Positions 20,377 through 30,400 of a DNA stretch of 64,000 nt are shown here, one piece after another (positions within the stretch are counted from its first letter, which is position 1; each line of letters starts with the position of its first letter). The position numbers were made by a program, and so were the translations under genes. The stretch is from Mongoliimonas terrestris (GTDB lineage: Bacteria; Pseudomonadota; Alphaproteobacteria; Rhizobiales; Pleomorphomonadaceae): positions 62,001 through 126,000 of the forward strand of contig NZ_MSIG01000007.1 of assembly GCF_001927285.1 (NCBI RefSeq), in the 5' to 3' direction. The notes under the pieces were generated by a model that was given only the letters and a program-made list of their open reading frames with translations, did no database searches and was not told the DNA's origin.

Positions 20377-21118
20377 ACTCCTGGGCGGTGCAGGCCCCCG
20401 AGGCGTCGGCGGCGAGGAAGAGCGCGAGGTCTGCCACCTGCTCGGGCGCGATGCGGATCTTCAGGCACTGGCCGGCCAGCATCTCTGCCTCCGCGGCCGG
20501 CGTCAGCCAGAGCGCCTTCTGCCGTTCCGTCATCACCCAGCCGGGCAGGAGGGTGTTGACCCGGATGCCGTCGGGGCCGAGGTCGCGGGCAAGGCCGCGG
20601 GTCAATCCGTGCACCGCGGCCTTGGCCATGGTGTAGGCCGGCATGCCGCCGTTGCGCAGCTTCCACGAGATGGAGCCGAAGTTGACGATCGATCCGCCGC
20701 CGCGCCGCCGCATCATGGGCAGCACCGCCTGGGCGGCGAACAGCATGGGTCTGAGGTTGATGGCCATGCGGTCGTCGTAATAGGCGGGCGTCACCGTCTC
20801 CACGCTGTGGCGCTCATCGTTGGCGGCGTTGTTGAGGAGCACGGTCACGTCGCCGTGCGCGGCGCCCGCGGCTGCGACGGCCGCCTGGAGCGCCGGGATG
20901 TCGCGGATGTCGCACGGCAGGAAGAGCGGCGCCCGGCCGGTCTCCTCCGCGACGGCGTCGACGAGGGCGCGGCTCTCCGCAGCCGCGATGTCCACGAAGG
21001 CCACCCGCGCGCCCTGGGCCGCGAAGGCGCGGGTCAGCGCCGCGCCGATGCCGCTGCCGCCGCCGGTGATGAAAACGGAGCGGTCGGCGAGATCCGGATA
21101 GACGGCGCGGGTCGGCAT
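20351..21118 (-). CDS. SDR dehydrogenase, D-xylose/L-arabinose 1-dehydrogenase-like
   Basis: 255 residues of the classical short-chain dehydrogenase type: cofactor motif TGGGSGIG, NNAANDERH, catalytic Ser149 (NFGSISW), Tyr162 and Lys166 (AYTMAK). The ending (AGQCLKIRIAPEQVADLALFL and FTVDAGW) closely resembles Caulobacter XylB, an NAD-dependent xylose 1-dehydrogenase, so oxidation of a pentose or related sugar to its lactone is likely. No lactonase or dehydratase of the Weimberg pathway is next to it, so the true sugar is open. It is divergent from a DeoR-family regulator, which probably controls it. The start has a GGAG site 9 nt upstream. Confidence 0.85.
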   Translation of the reverse strand: MPTRAVYPDLADRSVFITGGGSGIGAALTRAFAAQGARVAFVDIAAAESRALVDAVAEETGRAPLFLPCDIRDIPALQAAVAAAGAAHGDVTVLLNNAANDERHSVETVTPAYYDDRMAINLRPMLFAAQAVLPMMRRRGGGSIVNFGSISWKLRNGGMPAYTMAKAAVHGLTRGLARDLGPDGIRVNTLLPGWVMTERQKALWLTPAAEAEMLAGQCLKIRIAPEQVADLALFLAADASGACTAQEFTVDAGWS

Positions 21119-21141
21119 GAATTCGATCTCCAGGGAGCTAT

Positions 21142-21162
21142 GCTTCGTGATCGGACGAAAGC
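21142..21162. promoter_or_regulatory. Candidate DeoR-type operator in the divergent SDR/deoR gap
   Basis: An inverted repeat TTCG (21144-21147) ... CGAA (21156-21159) with an 8-nt spacer lies just upstream of the SDR start. DeoR/GlpR proteins bind sites with TTCG/CGAA half-sites, so this is a reasonable operator guess. The arms are short and could occur by chance. The rest of the gap (21119-21312) must hold the promoters of both genes. Confidence 0.3.
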
Positions 21163-21312
21163 CGCCGCCTGTCCAGGGGGGAGGCGACGGCGGCGACGCC
21201 CGGTCCGGCCGACGCTGCGAGCCGGCGGCGAGGGAGATGCGCGGCGCGGGTATTTGCGATAGATTTCGGTGCGCACCCCGATGCGAACCGAACTGGAAGG
21301 CCGGCCGAACCC

Positions 21313-22131
21313 ATGCTCCTTGCCCGCCAGCACGCCATCCTGGATCTCGCCAAGCAGATCGGGCGGGTGACGGTGGACGATCTCTCCAGCCGCTTCGACG
21401 TGACGCCGCAGACCATCCGCAAGGACCTCAACGAGCTCTGCGAACAGCGCCTGCTCGCCCGCGTCCACGGCGGCGCCATCCTGGCGTCGGGGGTGGAGAA
21501 CGTCGGCTACGACGCCCGCCGCCAGATCGCCTCGCGGGAGAAGGCCGCCATCGGCCGGGCGGCGGCGGCGATGATCCCGAACGACGCCTCGCTCTTCATC
21601 AACATCGGCACCACCACCGAGGCGGTGGCGCAGGCGCTCCTGCAGCACACCGGGCTGATGGTGATCACCAACAACATCAACGTCGCCAATATCATGCGAC
21701 CCTACCCGAAGATCGAGGTGGTGATCGCCGGCGGCGTGGTGCGGCGGGCCGACGGCGGCATCGTGGGCGAGGCGGCGGTCGATTTCATCCGCCAGTTCAA
21801 GGTGGACTTCGCCATCGTGGGCACCTCGGCCATCGACGAGGACGGCTCGCTGCTCGACTACGACTTCCGCGAGGTGAAGGTGGCCCAGGCCATCATGGCC
21901 AACGCGCGCCACGTCATTCTGGTCACCGACAGCACCAAGTTCGACCGCACCGCGCCGGTGCGCATCGGAACCGTCGACCAGGTCGACACCTTCGTCACCG
22001 ACGTCTGCCCGAGCGAGCGGATCCGCCGGCGGCTGGGCGAGGCGGACGTGCGGCTGGTGGAGGCGCTCGGCGGCGAGGATATCGCCGAGCCGGTCGGAGC
22101 GGGCGACCCTATCCCGGCGGTCCAGGCTTGA
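21313..22131 (+). CDS. DeoR/GlpR-family transcriptional regulator
   Basis: 272 residues. An N-terminal winged helix-turn-helix (VTVDDLSSRFDVTPQTIRKD, then LARVHGGAIL) is followed by a sugar-phosphate-binding domain (FINIGTTTEAVAQAL, GIVGEAAVDFI, VGTSAIDEDGSLLDYD, VTDSTKF). The signature is close to GlpR-type members. Such repressors respond to phosphorylated sugars or glycerol-phosphate. The nearest candidate target is the divergent SDR gene, 194 bp away. Confidence 0.92.
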   Translation: MLLARQHAILDLAKQIGRVTVDDLSSRFDVTPQTIRKDLNELCEQRLLARVHGGAILASGVENVGYDARRQIASREKAAIGRAAAAMIPNDASLFINIGTTTEAVAQALLQHTGLMVITNNINVANIMRPYPKIEVVIAGGVVRRADGGIVGEAAVDFIRQFKVDFAIVGTSAIDEDGSLLDYDFREVKVAQAIMANARHVILVTDSTKFDRTAPVRIGTVDQVDTFVTDVCPSERIRRRLGEADVRLVEALGGEDIAEPVGAGDPIPAVQA

Positions 22132-22281
22132 CGGATTCAAATTTTTCGGCTCACGAAGTGGTCATGAAGACGCGCTAGTGTACCGCCCTTCACCCGCTGA
22201 CGGAGCCCTCCGCGCGCCTTGCCGACCGACCGCGACCTCGTCCCGACCGACCCCACCAGCGCCGCGCGGGAAGCCGATGGC

Positions 22282-22923
22282 ATGGATGCGCCCGACCCGG
22301 CGCCGCCTGCGGGCCGGCGCGGCCGGCGACGCCTGTCGGAGGTTCTGACGTCCCTTGCGGAGGATCCCCGGCACGAGCGGATCTCCATCGCCATCCTGCT
22401 CGAGGGCATGCGCAACCGCGCCTTCGGGGCGCTCCTCATCCTGTTCGCCCTGCCGAACGCCATCCCGACGCCGCCGGGCACGTCCACCATTCTGGGCATC
22501 CCGCTCATTCTCCTGGCCGGCCAGCTCGCGCTCGGCTACCGCCGGCCCTGGCTGCCGGCGGTGATCGCCGACCGGTCGATCCCGCGCGACACCTTCGGCG
22601 CCATGGTGCGGTCCATGCTGCCCTGGCTGGAGAAGGCCGAGCGGCTGGCGCGGCCGCGGCTCGTGCGCCTGGTGCGCGGCCCGTTCGCCCGGGTGATCGG
22701 CGTGCTCTGCTTCATCCTCTCCGTTGTGCTGGTGCTCCCCATCCCGCTCGGGAACATGCTGCCTGCCCTTTCGATCTGCCTCCTCTCGGTGGCGGTCCTG
22801 GAGCGGGACGGGCTGACGGCGCTTTTCGGGGTGGCGAGTTCGTCGGTCTCGCTGGCGGTCGTCGGCGGCGTGATCTACGGTCTCGTCAAGGCGGCGCTCT
22901 TCGTCGGTGCAGCAATCTCCTGA
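22282..22923 (+). CDS. ExoD-family membrane protein
   Basis: 213 residues from the ATG at 22282; a TTG at 22219 would add 21 residues but is a weaker start. The ExoD pattern is clear: LSEVLTSLAEDPRHERISIAILLEGM, ALPNAIPTPPGTSTILGIPL and PWLEKAERLARPR, with hydrophobic helices at FGALLILFALPNAI, IGVLCFILSVVLVLPIPLG and a C-terminal VVGGVIYGLVKAALF. ExoD of Sinorhizobium meliloti affects exopolysaccharide production and alkali tolerance, but its molecular role is unknown. It stands alone between the regulator and the glucan genes. Confidence 0.85.
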   Translation: MDAPDPAPPAGRRGRRRLSEVLTSLAEDPRHERISIAILLEGMRNRAFGALLILFALPNAIPTPPGTSTILGIPLILLAGQLALGYRRPWLPAVIADRSIPRDTFGAMVRSMLPWLEKAERLARPRLVRLVRGPFARVIGVLCFILSVVLVLPIPLGNMLPALSICLLSVAVLERDGLTALFGVASSSVSLAVVGGVIYGLVKAALFVGAAIS

Positions 22924-23470
22924 CCGGAAGGCCCGCCGTCGTTCGCAGGCGCGAACGGCTTCCTGCTGATTTTATTGCGGAACCAGCGCGCGGATCGGGC
23001 GTTCCGCCGTCATGTCCAATCGGCAATCATCCGCAGGCGCGCACCGCCGCGAGCGCCTGCGCCCTCCCGCTCTGATGCAACGATGCTACGGTGACGCCGC
23101 AGCTGCTGCTCGGCTATTCCGTTCCGGCTTGAACTTCATTATGATTTCAAGCGACTACCGTCATCGTTTCGCCGCATCCCAACGGTCTCTTCACTCTCGC
23201 GATCCCGGTCCGCCCGTCCCGGTACCCGTCCGCTTGCGGTCAAGCCGCCTTGCGGTTGGTGCGGTGCACGCGGAGGCGGAGGGGTGGTCGCGGGCGGCGG
23301 GCTCCGGCGAGGCGGACGGCGGGCAGCCGACAATGCCGCGGAGTCTTGCCGCGGCGCGCAAAAATCGTGGTCCGACTGACGGAGCGCGGTCCGGTTCGCG
23401 AGGCTGAACGCCTTGCCCGATCGTCTTCACCGGCCGGACCGCGGCGTACCTCTGGTCGAGTGGAGCCCCT
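22924..23470. other. Intergenic region before opgG, with no convincing gene
   Basis: 547 bp with an AT-richer core (22960-23170). It contains a GGAAC-N16-CGTT motif at 22979-23003, a TATGAT hexamer at 23140 and a CTTGAA...TTCAAG inverted repeat at 23128-23151. A possible 131-codon ORF (23012-23407) resembles no known protein and has codon use unlike its neighbours. The region may carry a long leader for opgGH or a small RNA; nothing in it proves either. Confidence 0.5.
22979..23003 (+). promoter_or_regulatory. Perfect EcfG-consensus promoter motif
   Basis: GGAAC (22979-22983), 16 nt, then CGTT (23000-23003) match the EcfG consensus exactly. The motif also forms an inverted repeat GCGGAAC/GTTCCGC (22977-23007), so it may instead be an operator. 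The nearest real gene, opgG, starts 468 bp downstream. Confidence 0.4.
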
Positions 23471-25054
23471 GTGGATCTCATCAACGGAACAGCCGACGCC
23501 ACCCGTCGCGACGTGCTCAAGACCGCCGCATCCGCGATCACGGCCGTGCTCCTGGCATCCGGTGTCTCGCCCGCGCTGGCGCAGGCGGCCGTGCAGGCGA
23601 ACTTCGCCGTGACAGGGCGGTTCACCCGGTCGACGGTCGCCGAGACCGCCCGTGAGCTGGCCGCTTCGCCGTTCAAGCCGCTGGACGCCTCCCTGCCGGA
23701 GGTCCTGGCGCAGCTGACCTACGACCAGTACCGGGACATCCGCTTCAAGCCGGAGATGGCGGTGTGGGCCAACACCGGCCTGCCGTTCCAGATGCAGCTC
23801 TTCCACCGCGGCTTCTACTACAAGGAGCCGGTGGAGGTGGCGATCGTGGAGAACGGCGAGGCGCAGCACCTCTCCTACAATCCGGACATGTTCTCGTTGG
23901 GGCCGCTGGTGCCGAAGCCGGTGCCGACGGAGGACATCGGCTTTTCCGGCATCCGCCTGCACGGGCCGATCAACCGGCCCGACTACTACGACGAGATCGT
24001 CGTCTTCCAGGGCGCCAGCTATTTCCGCTCCCTCGGCAAGGGCCAGATCTACGGCCTCTCCGCCCGCGCCCTCGCCATCAAGACCGGCGACCCGGAGGGC
24101 GAGGAGTTCCCGCTGTTCCGCGCCTTCTGGGTGGAGACGCCGGTCGCCGGCAGCGAGACCTGTGTGGTGCACGCCCTCCTCGACAGCCCGTCCGCCACCG
24201 GCGCCTACCGCTTCACCGTGCGGCCCGGCATGCCGACCCTGATGGACGTGGAGGCGCAGCTCTTCCCCCGGGTCGATCTGCAGCGCATCGGCCTTGCGCC
24301 CGGCACGTCCATGTTCTTCTTCTCGCCGAACGGGCGGGAGAACGTGGACGACTTCCGCCCGCAGGTGCACGACAGCGACGGCCTCCTCATGGTCACCGGC
24401 CGCGGCGAGCGCCTGTGGCGTCCGCTCGCCAACCCGTCCGACCTGCAGATCTCCGCCTTCGTCGACCGCAGCCCGCGCGGTTTCGGCCTGATCCAGCGCG
24501 ACCGGGACTTCGAGAGCTACCAGGACCTGGAAGCCGCCTACGAGCGGCGGCCGAGCCTCTTCGTGGAGCCCGTCGGCGACTGGGGCCCCGGCGCCGTGAC
24601 GCTGGTCGAGATCCCCACCAACGCGGAGATCCACGACAACATCGTGGCCTTCTGGTCGCCCCAGGAGACCATCCCGGCCGGCTCGGAATACTCCTACGCC
24701 TACCGGCTCGCCTGGGGCGGAGAGCCCGGCATGGCGCTCGGCTCGGCGGTGGTGCACGCCACAAGGTCCGGCCGCGCCGACATCGGCCAGCCGACGCCGG
24801 AACGGCTGTTCGTGATCGACTACACCTTCGCGGCGGGCGTGGATCGGGCCAAGCTCGGCGCCCCGAAGGCGACGGTGAACGCCTCCAAGGGCACCATCCG
24901 CAACGTGGTGATCCACGACAACCCGGCCATCCAGGGGCTCAGGGTCTCGTTCCAGCTCGACCCGCAGAACGAACCCCTGATCGAACTGCGCGCCAACCTG
25001 ACCTTCGAAACCGGCGCGCCGGCGGAAACGTGGGTGTACCGATGGACCGCGTAA
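23471..25054 (+). CDS. opgG: Periplasmic glucan biosynthesis protein OpgG/OpgD
   Basis: 527 residues from a GTG start. The N-terminus has a twin-arginine-like signal (TRRDVLKTAASAITAVLLA, cleavage near ALAQA), which is more like OpgD than OpgG. The mature protein has the family's beta-sandwich signatures: TYDQYRDIRFKPE, FQMQLFHRGFYYKEPV, GFSGIRLHGPIN, ASYFRSLGKGQIYGLSARALAI, FFFSPNGREN and RDRDFESYQDLEA. The protein acts in the periplasm on the beta-glucan backbone made by OpgH to produce osmoregulated periplasmic glucans. It overlaps opgH by 13 bp, so the pair is one translational unit. The long 5' gap may hold its control. Confidence 0.93.
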   Translation: MDLINGTADATRRDVLKTAASAITAVLLASGVSPALAQAAVQANFAVTGRFTRSTVAETARELAASPFKPLDASLPEVLAQLTYDQYRDIRFKPEMAVWANTGLPFQMQLFHRGFYYKEPVEVAIVENGEAQHLSYNPDMFSLGPLVPKPVPTEDIGFSGIRLHGPINRPDYYDEIVVFQGASYFRSLGKGQIYGLSARALAIKTGDPEGEEFPLFRAFWVETPVAGSETCVVHALLDSPSATGAYRFTVRPGMPTLMDVEAQLFPRVDLQRIGLAPGTSMFFFSPNGRENVDDFRPQVHDSDGLLMVTGRGERLWRPLANPSDLQISAFVDRSPRGFGLIQRDRDFESYQDLEAAYERRPSLFVEPVGDWGPGAVTLVEIPTNAEIHDNIVAFWSPQETIPAGSEYSYAYRLAWGGEPGMALGSAVVHATRSGRADIGQPTPERLFVIDYTFAAGVDRAKLGAPKATVNASKGTIRNVVIHDNPAIQGLRVSFQLDPQNEPLIELRANLTFETGAPAETWVYRWTA

Positions 25055-27222
25055 TCAGCCTCGTCGCCGACCCCACCGACGGAAACGCCCTGGCGCTGCC
25101 GGGCATGCCGCCCGAGACGCCCGGTCCGATGCCGGCGCAGCGTCTCGACGCCTTCGACCGCGCCGGGCGCCGGGACCTCGTCGATCCCCGGTCCCGGTCG
25201 AGCCGGCTGAAGCGGTTCCTCGTGATGGGCGGCTCGCTGGCGCTGATCGCCTATGCGGTCCTTGAGATGAAGGGCGTTCTCTCCATCGGCGACCTAACGC
25301 CGATCGAGGCGGTGGTCCTGGTGCTCTTCGCCATCACCTTCTCGTGGATCGCCATCTCCTTCGTCGCCTCGATCGCCGGCTTCGCCACGCTGGTCCGCCG
25401 CCGCCTGATGCCGCCACGCCCGTTGCCCGCCGGGCCGCTGGAGCGGCGGACGGCCATGCTGATGCCGACCTACAATGAGGATCCGTCGCGCATCTTCGCC
25501 GCCATCGAGGCGATGGCCGCGTCGGTCCACGACCTCGGCCAGGGCCACGCCTTCGACTGGTTCGTGCTCGCCGACACCACCGACCCGGAGATCGCCCTCA
25601 AGGAGGAGGCCGCGCTGATCGCCGCCCGCCAGCGGCTCGGCGACAAGGCGCGCATCTACTATCGGCGCCGGCGCAACAACACCGCCAAGAAGGCCGGCAA
25701 CGTCGCCGACTTCTGCCGCCGCTGGGGCCGCGGCTACGACCATCTGCTGGTGCTCGACGCCGACAGCCTGATGGATGCCGGGACCATCGTGGAACTCGCC
25801 CGCCGCATGGAGGCGGACCCGGACGCCGGCCTCATCCAGACCATCCCCATGCTGGTGAACGGCACTACCGTCGTCGCCCGCCTGCAGCAGTTCGCCGGGC
25901 GGGTCTACGGGCCGATCGTCGGCACCGGCCTTTCCTGGTGGGTGCAGAAGGAAGGCAACTTCTGGGGCCACAACGCCATCCTGCGCACGGAGGCCTTCAT
26001 GTCGGCCGCCGGCCTGCCGGACCTTCCCGGCAAGCCGCCGTTCGGCGGCCACATCCTCTCCCACGACTTCGTGGAGGCGGCGCTGATCCGCCGTGCCGGC
26101 TGGACGGTCATCATCGCGGACGATCTCTCCGGCTCGTTCGAGGAGAGCCCGCCCTCGCTGGTCGATCTCGCCGTCCGCGACCGTCGCTGGTGCCAGGGCA
26201 ACCTCCAGCACGCCAAGGTGATCGGCGCCAAGGGGCTGCACTGGGTGAGCCGGATGCACCTCCTCACCGGTATCATGTCCTACGCGGCCTCGCCGCTCTG
26301 GCTGCTCCTCATCCTCGCCGGTCTCGCCCTCTCGCTGCAGGCCCACTTCATCCGGCCGGAATACTTCAAGGACGAGTTCCAGCTCTTCCCGTCCTGGCCG
26401 CGCATCGACCCGGAGCGCGCGCTCGCCCTCTTCGGCCTCACCATGGGCATCCTGTTCGGGCCGAAGATCATGGGGCTCATCGCCTTCATGCTGGATTCCA
26501 AGGCCCGCAAGGCCTCCGGCGGCGTCCTCGGGCTCCTCGGCAGCTTCCTCTTCGAGGTGATCGTCTCCGCGCTGATCGCCCCGATCATGATGCTGATCCA
26601 GACTGGGGCCATCTCGGAGATCCTGATGCGGCGCGACGCCGGCTGGAAGCCGCAGCGGCGCGACGACGGCGGGCTGCCGGTGATCGACCTCATCCACCGC
26701 CACCGCTGGCACATGATCAGCGGCATCGCCCTGGCGGCCGCGGCCCTCGCCGACAGCTGGGTGCTGCTCGCCTGGCTGTCGCCGGCCGTCGCCGGCCTGG
26801 TGCTGGCCGTGCCGATCTCCGCCCTCACCGGTTCCGCACCCGTCGGCCGGGCGATCCGCCGCCTCGGCCTCCTGCGCACGCCCGAGGAGAGCGCCCCGCC
26901 GGAGATCCGCGGCCGGATGGAAGCGGTCAGGCCCGCCTACGAGACGGCGCTCGACCGTACCCCGGACGTGGTCCGGCTCGTCTCCGACCCGGCCTGGCGG
27001 CGCGCCCACCTCGCCCTCGTGGACAAGCTGCCGGACCGGCCGCGCGGCAAGGTCGATCCGCTCTCCGCCCTGGTGGCGGCGAAGATCGCCGAGGCCGACA
27101 CGGTGGAGGAGGCGGTGTCCTTCCTCGATCGGCGCGAAATCGCCGCCGCCATCGCGACGCCGAAGCTCGTCGAGGCGCTCGCCCGCCTGCCGATCCGCCG
27201 CGCCGAGGCGGCCGCGGAGTAA
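25042..27222 (+). CDS. opgH: Glucans biosynthesis glucosyltransferase OpgH
   Basis: 726 residues, shorter than E. coli OpgH (847). A cytoplasmic N-terminus leads into two TM helices (LKRFLVMGGSLALIAYAVL and IEAVVLVLFAITFSWIAIS region). A GT2 glycosyltransferase domain follows: MLMPTYNEDP, LVLDADSLMD, FWGHNAILRTEAFM, LSHDFVEAALIRRAGW and the RRWCQGN motif. Several C-terminal TM helices complete the membrane channel. It polymerises UDP-glucose into linear beta-1,2-glucan and exports it for OpgG to process. The ATG at 25042 lies inside the end of opgG. No OpgB/OpgC-type substituting enzyme is seen next to it. Confidence 0.95.
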   Translation: MDRVISLVADPTDGNALALPGMPPETPGPMPAQRLDAFDRAGRRDLVDPRSRSSRLKRFLVMGGSLALIAYAVLEMKGVLSIGDLTPIEAVVLVLFAITFSWIAISFVASIAGFATLVRRRLMPPRPLPAGPLERRTAMLMPTYNEDPSRIFAAIEAMAASVHDLGQGHAFDWFVLADTTDPEIALKEEAALIAARQRLGDKARIYYRRRRNNTAKKAGNVADFCRRWGRGYDHLLVLDADSLMDAGTIVELARRMEADPDAGLIQTIPMLVNGTTVVARLQQFAGRVYGPIVGTGLSWWVQKEGNFWGHNAILRTEAFMSAAGLPDLPGKPPFGGHILSHDFVEAALIRRAGWTVIIADDLSGSFEESPPSLVDLAVRDRRWCQGNLQHAKVIGAKGLHWVSRMHLLTGIMSYAASPLWLLLILAGLALSLQAHFIRPEYFKDEFQLFPSWPRIDPERALALFGLTMGILFGPKIMGLIAFMLDSKARKASGGVLGLLGSFLFEVIVSALIAPIMMLIQTGAISEILMRRDAGWKPQRRDDGGLPVIDLIHRHRWHMISGIALAAAALADSWVLLAWLSPAVAGLVLAVPISALTGSAPVGRAIRRLGLLRTPEESAPPEIRGRMEAVRPAYETALDRTPDVVRLVSDPAWRRAHLALVDKLPDRPRGKVDPLSALVAAKIAEADTVEEAVSFLDRREIAAAIATPKLVEALARLPIRRAEAAAE

Positions 27223-27466
27223 GGCTCCGGCCCGCCCGCGCAGCCGGGCGAGCGCCTGGGCGTCCCGCTTTCCGCAGATCAGACATGCATCTTCTTGCGG
27301 GCACTCCCTGTGGCGGCCGGTCCTTCGGGCTTGCGCGTTCTCATCAAGGTTGATCCGGCCGGCCCTATCGCCGCAGGCCGCCGCATGCGGTCTGTTCGGG
27401 CACGAGCGCATCAACTAAAAGGATTTGAGCCAAGGCAAGGTCAGCGTTTCCTTTGGGGGGCCCAGG

Positions 27467-30400
27467 GTGGCAATCAAGAAGTTACTCGTCGCGAACCGCT
27501 CCGAAATCGCCATCCGCGTCTTTCGGGCCGCCAACGAACTGGGCCTGCAGACGGTGGCGGTCTTCGCCGAGGAGGACAAGCTCGCGCTGCACCGGTTCAA
27601 GGCCGACGAGGCCTACCAGATCGGCAAGGGTCTCGGCCCCATCGAGGCTTACCTCAACATTCCCGAGGTGATCCGCGTCGCCGTGGAGAGCGGCGCCGAC
27701 GCCATCCACCCGGGCTACGGCCTCCTCTCGGAAAGCCCGGAGTTCGCCGAGGCCTGCGCGGAGGCCGGCATCGTCTTCATCGGCCCGTCGCCCGCCACCA
27801 TGCGCCAGCTCGGCAACAAGGTGGCGGCGCGCAACCTCGCCATCTCGGCCGGCGTGCCGGTGATGCCGGCGACCGATCCGCTGCCCGACGACATGGAGGT
27901 GGTGAAGACCGAGGCCCGCCGCATCGGCTATCCGGTCATGCTGAAGGCCTCCTGGGGCGGCGGCGGTCGCGGCATGCGGGTGATCCGCGACGAGGCGACG
28001 CTTCTCAAGGAGGTGACCACCGCCAAGCGCGAAGCCAAGGCGGCCTTCGGCAAGGACGAGGTCTATCTGGAGAAGCTCGTCGAGCGCGCCCGCCATGTGG
28101 AGGTGCAGATCCTCGGCGACAAGCACGGCGAGGTGGTCCACCTCTTCGAGCGCGACTGCTCGGTCCAGCGCCGGCACCAGAAGGTGGTGGAGCGCGCCCC
28201 CGCGCCCTACCTGACCGACGCCCAGCGGGACGAACTCACCGCCCACGCGGTGAAGATCGGCAAGGCGACCAACTATTACGGCGCCGGCACGGTGGAGTTC
28301 CTGATGGACTCCGACACCGGCGCCTTCTACTTCATCGAGGTCAACCCGCGCATCCAGGTGGAGCACACGGTCACCGAGGAGGTGACCGGCATCGACATCG
28401 TCAAGGCGCAGATCCACATCCTGGAAGGCGCGCGCATCGGCACGCCGGAGTCCGGGGTGCCGCCCCAGGCGGCCATCGTCCTCAACGGCCACGCGGTCCA
28501 GTGCCGCATCACCACCGAGGACCCGGAGCAGAACTTCATCCCGGACTACGGTCGCATCACCGCATACCGGGCGGCCTCCGGCTTCGGCATCCGGCTCGAC
28601 GGCGGCACCGCCTACGCGGGCGCCTTCATTACCCGCTTCTACGACCCGCTGCTGGAAAAGCTCACCGCCTGGGCGCCGTCCCCCGAAGAGGCGATTCTCC
28701 GCATGCAGCGGGCGCTCCGCGAGTTCCGCATCCGCGGCGTCGCCACCAACCTCACCTTCCTCGACAACATCATCAGCCACCCGAAATTCCAGGCGAACCG
28801 CTACACCACGCGCTTCATCGACGAGACGCCGGAGCTGTTCGTCAGCGTCAAGCGGCGCGACCGGGCGACCAAGATCCTCACCTACATCGCCGACGTGACG
28901 GTGAACGGCCACCCGGAGACGCGCAAGCGCGCCCGGCCCGCCGCGCTCGTCCGGTCGGAGGCGCCCGTCTTCAAGGCGCCGATCCAGCCCGGCACCCGCG
29001 ACCTCCTGAAGGCGCGCGGCCCGAAGGCGCTCGCCACCTGGATGCGCGACGAGACCCGGGTACTCATCACCGACACCACCATGCGCGACGGCCACCAGTC
29101 GCTGCTCGCCACGCGCATGCGCACCTATGACGTGGCGGCGGTGGCGGAGGCCTACGCGCGCGCGCTTCCCGGCCTCTTTTCGCTGGAATGCTGGGGCGGC
29201 GCCACCTTCGACGTCGCCATGCGCTTCCTCACGGAGGATCCGTGGGAGCGGCTCGCCCTCGTCCGAGACCGGGCGCCCAACATCCTCCTCCAGATGCTGC
29301 TGCGCGGCTCCAACGGCGTCGGCTACACCAACTACCCGGACAACGTGGTCCGCTATTTCGTCGCCCAGGCGGCGTCGAGCGGCGTCGACGTGTTCCGCGT
29401 GTTCGACTGCCTGAACTGGGTGGAGAACATGCGCGTCGCCATGGACGCGGTGCTCGACGCCGACAAGGTGTGCGAGGCGGCGATCTGCTACACCGGCGAC
29501 ATCCTCGATCCGGCCCGTGCCAAGTACGACCTGAAATACTACGTGGCTCTCGCCAAGGAACTGGAGCGCGCCGGCGCCCACGTGATCGGCATCAAGGACA
29601 TGGCGGGCCTCCTGAAGCCGAACGCCGCCCGGGTGCTGTTCCGGGCGCTCCGCGAGGCGACCGACCTGCCGCTCCACTTCCACACCCACGACACCTCCGG
29701 CATCGCCGCGGCGAGCGTGCTCGCCGCCGTGGAGGAGGGCGTCGACGCGGTGGACGCCGCCATGGACGCCTTCTCGGGCACCACCTCGCAGCCCTGCCTC
29801 GGCTCCATAGTGGCCGCCCTGGAAGGCAGCGCCCGCGACACCGGCCTCGACCAGGCCGCCATCCGGCGCATCTCCTTCTACTGGGAGAGCGTGCGCAACA
29901 CCTATGCGGCCTTCGAGAGCGATCTCAAGGGGCCGGCATCGGAAGTCTATCTCCACGAGATGCCCGGCGGCCAGTTCACCAACCTCAAGGAGCAGGCCCG
30001 GTCGCTCGGCCTTGAAGCCCGCTGGCACGAGGTGGCGCAGACCTACGCGGACGTCAACCGGCTGTTCGGCGACATCGTCAAGGTGACGCCGTCGTCCAAG
30101 GTGGTCGGCGACATGGCGCTTCTCATGGTGTCGTCGGGCCTGACGCCGGACGACGTGGTGAACCCGGCCAAGGACGTGGCCTTCCCGGACAGCGTCGTCC
30201 AGATGTTCAAGGGCGACCTCGGGCAGCCGCCCGGCGGCTGGCCGGCTGCCCTGCAGCGCAAGATCCTGAAGGGCGAGGAGCCGCTCACCGCCCGGCCGGG
30301 CTCGCTCCTGCCGCCGGCGGACCTCGATTCCGTGCGGGTGGACCTCGCCCAGAAGATCGGCGCCACGCCGACCGACGAGGATCTCGCCTCCTATCTCATG

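Noticed and set aside
23012..23407. A 131-codon plus-strand frame right after the GGAAC-N16-CGTT motif
   Set aside because: The composition changes from AT-rich to Arg/Pro-rich along its length, there is no recognisable domain and no good ribosome site. It is more likely leader DNA of opgG.
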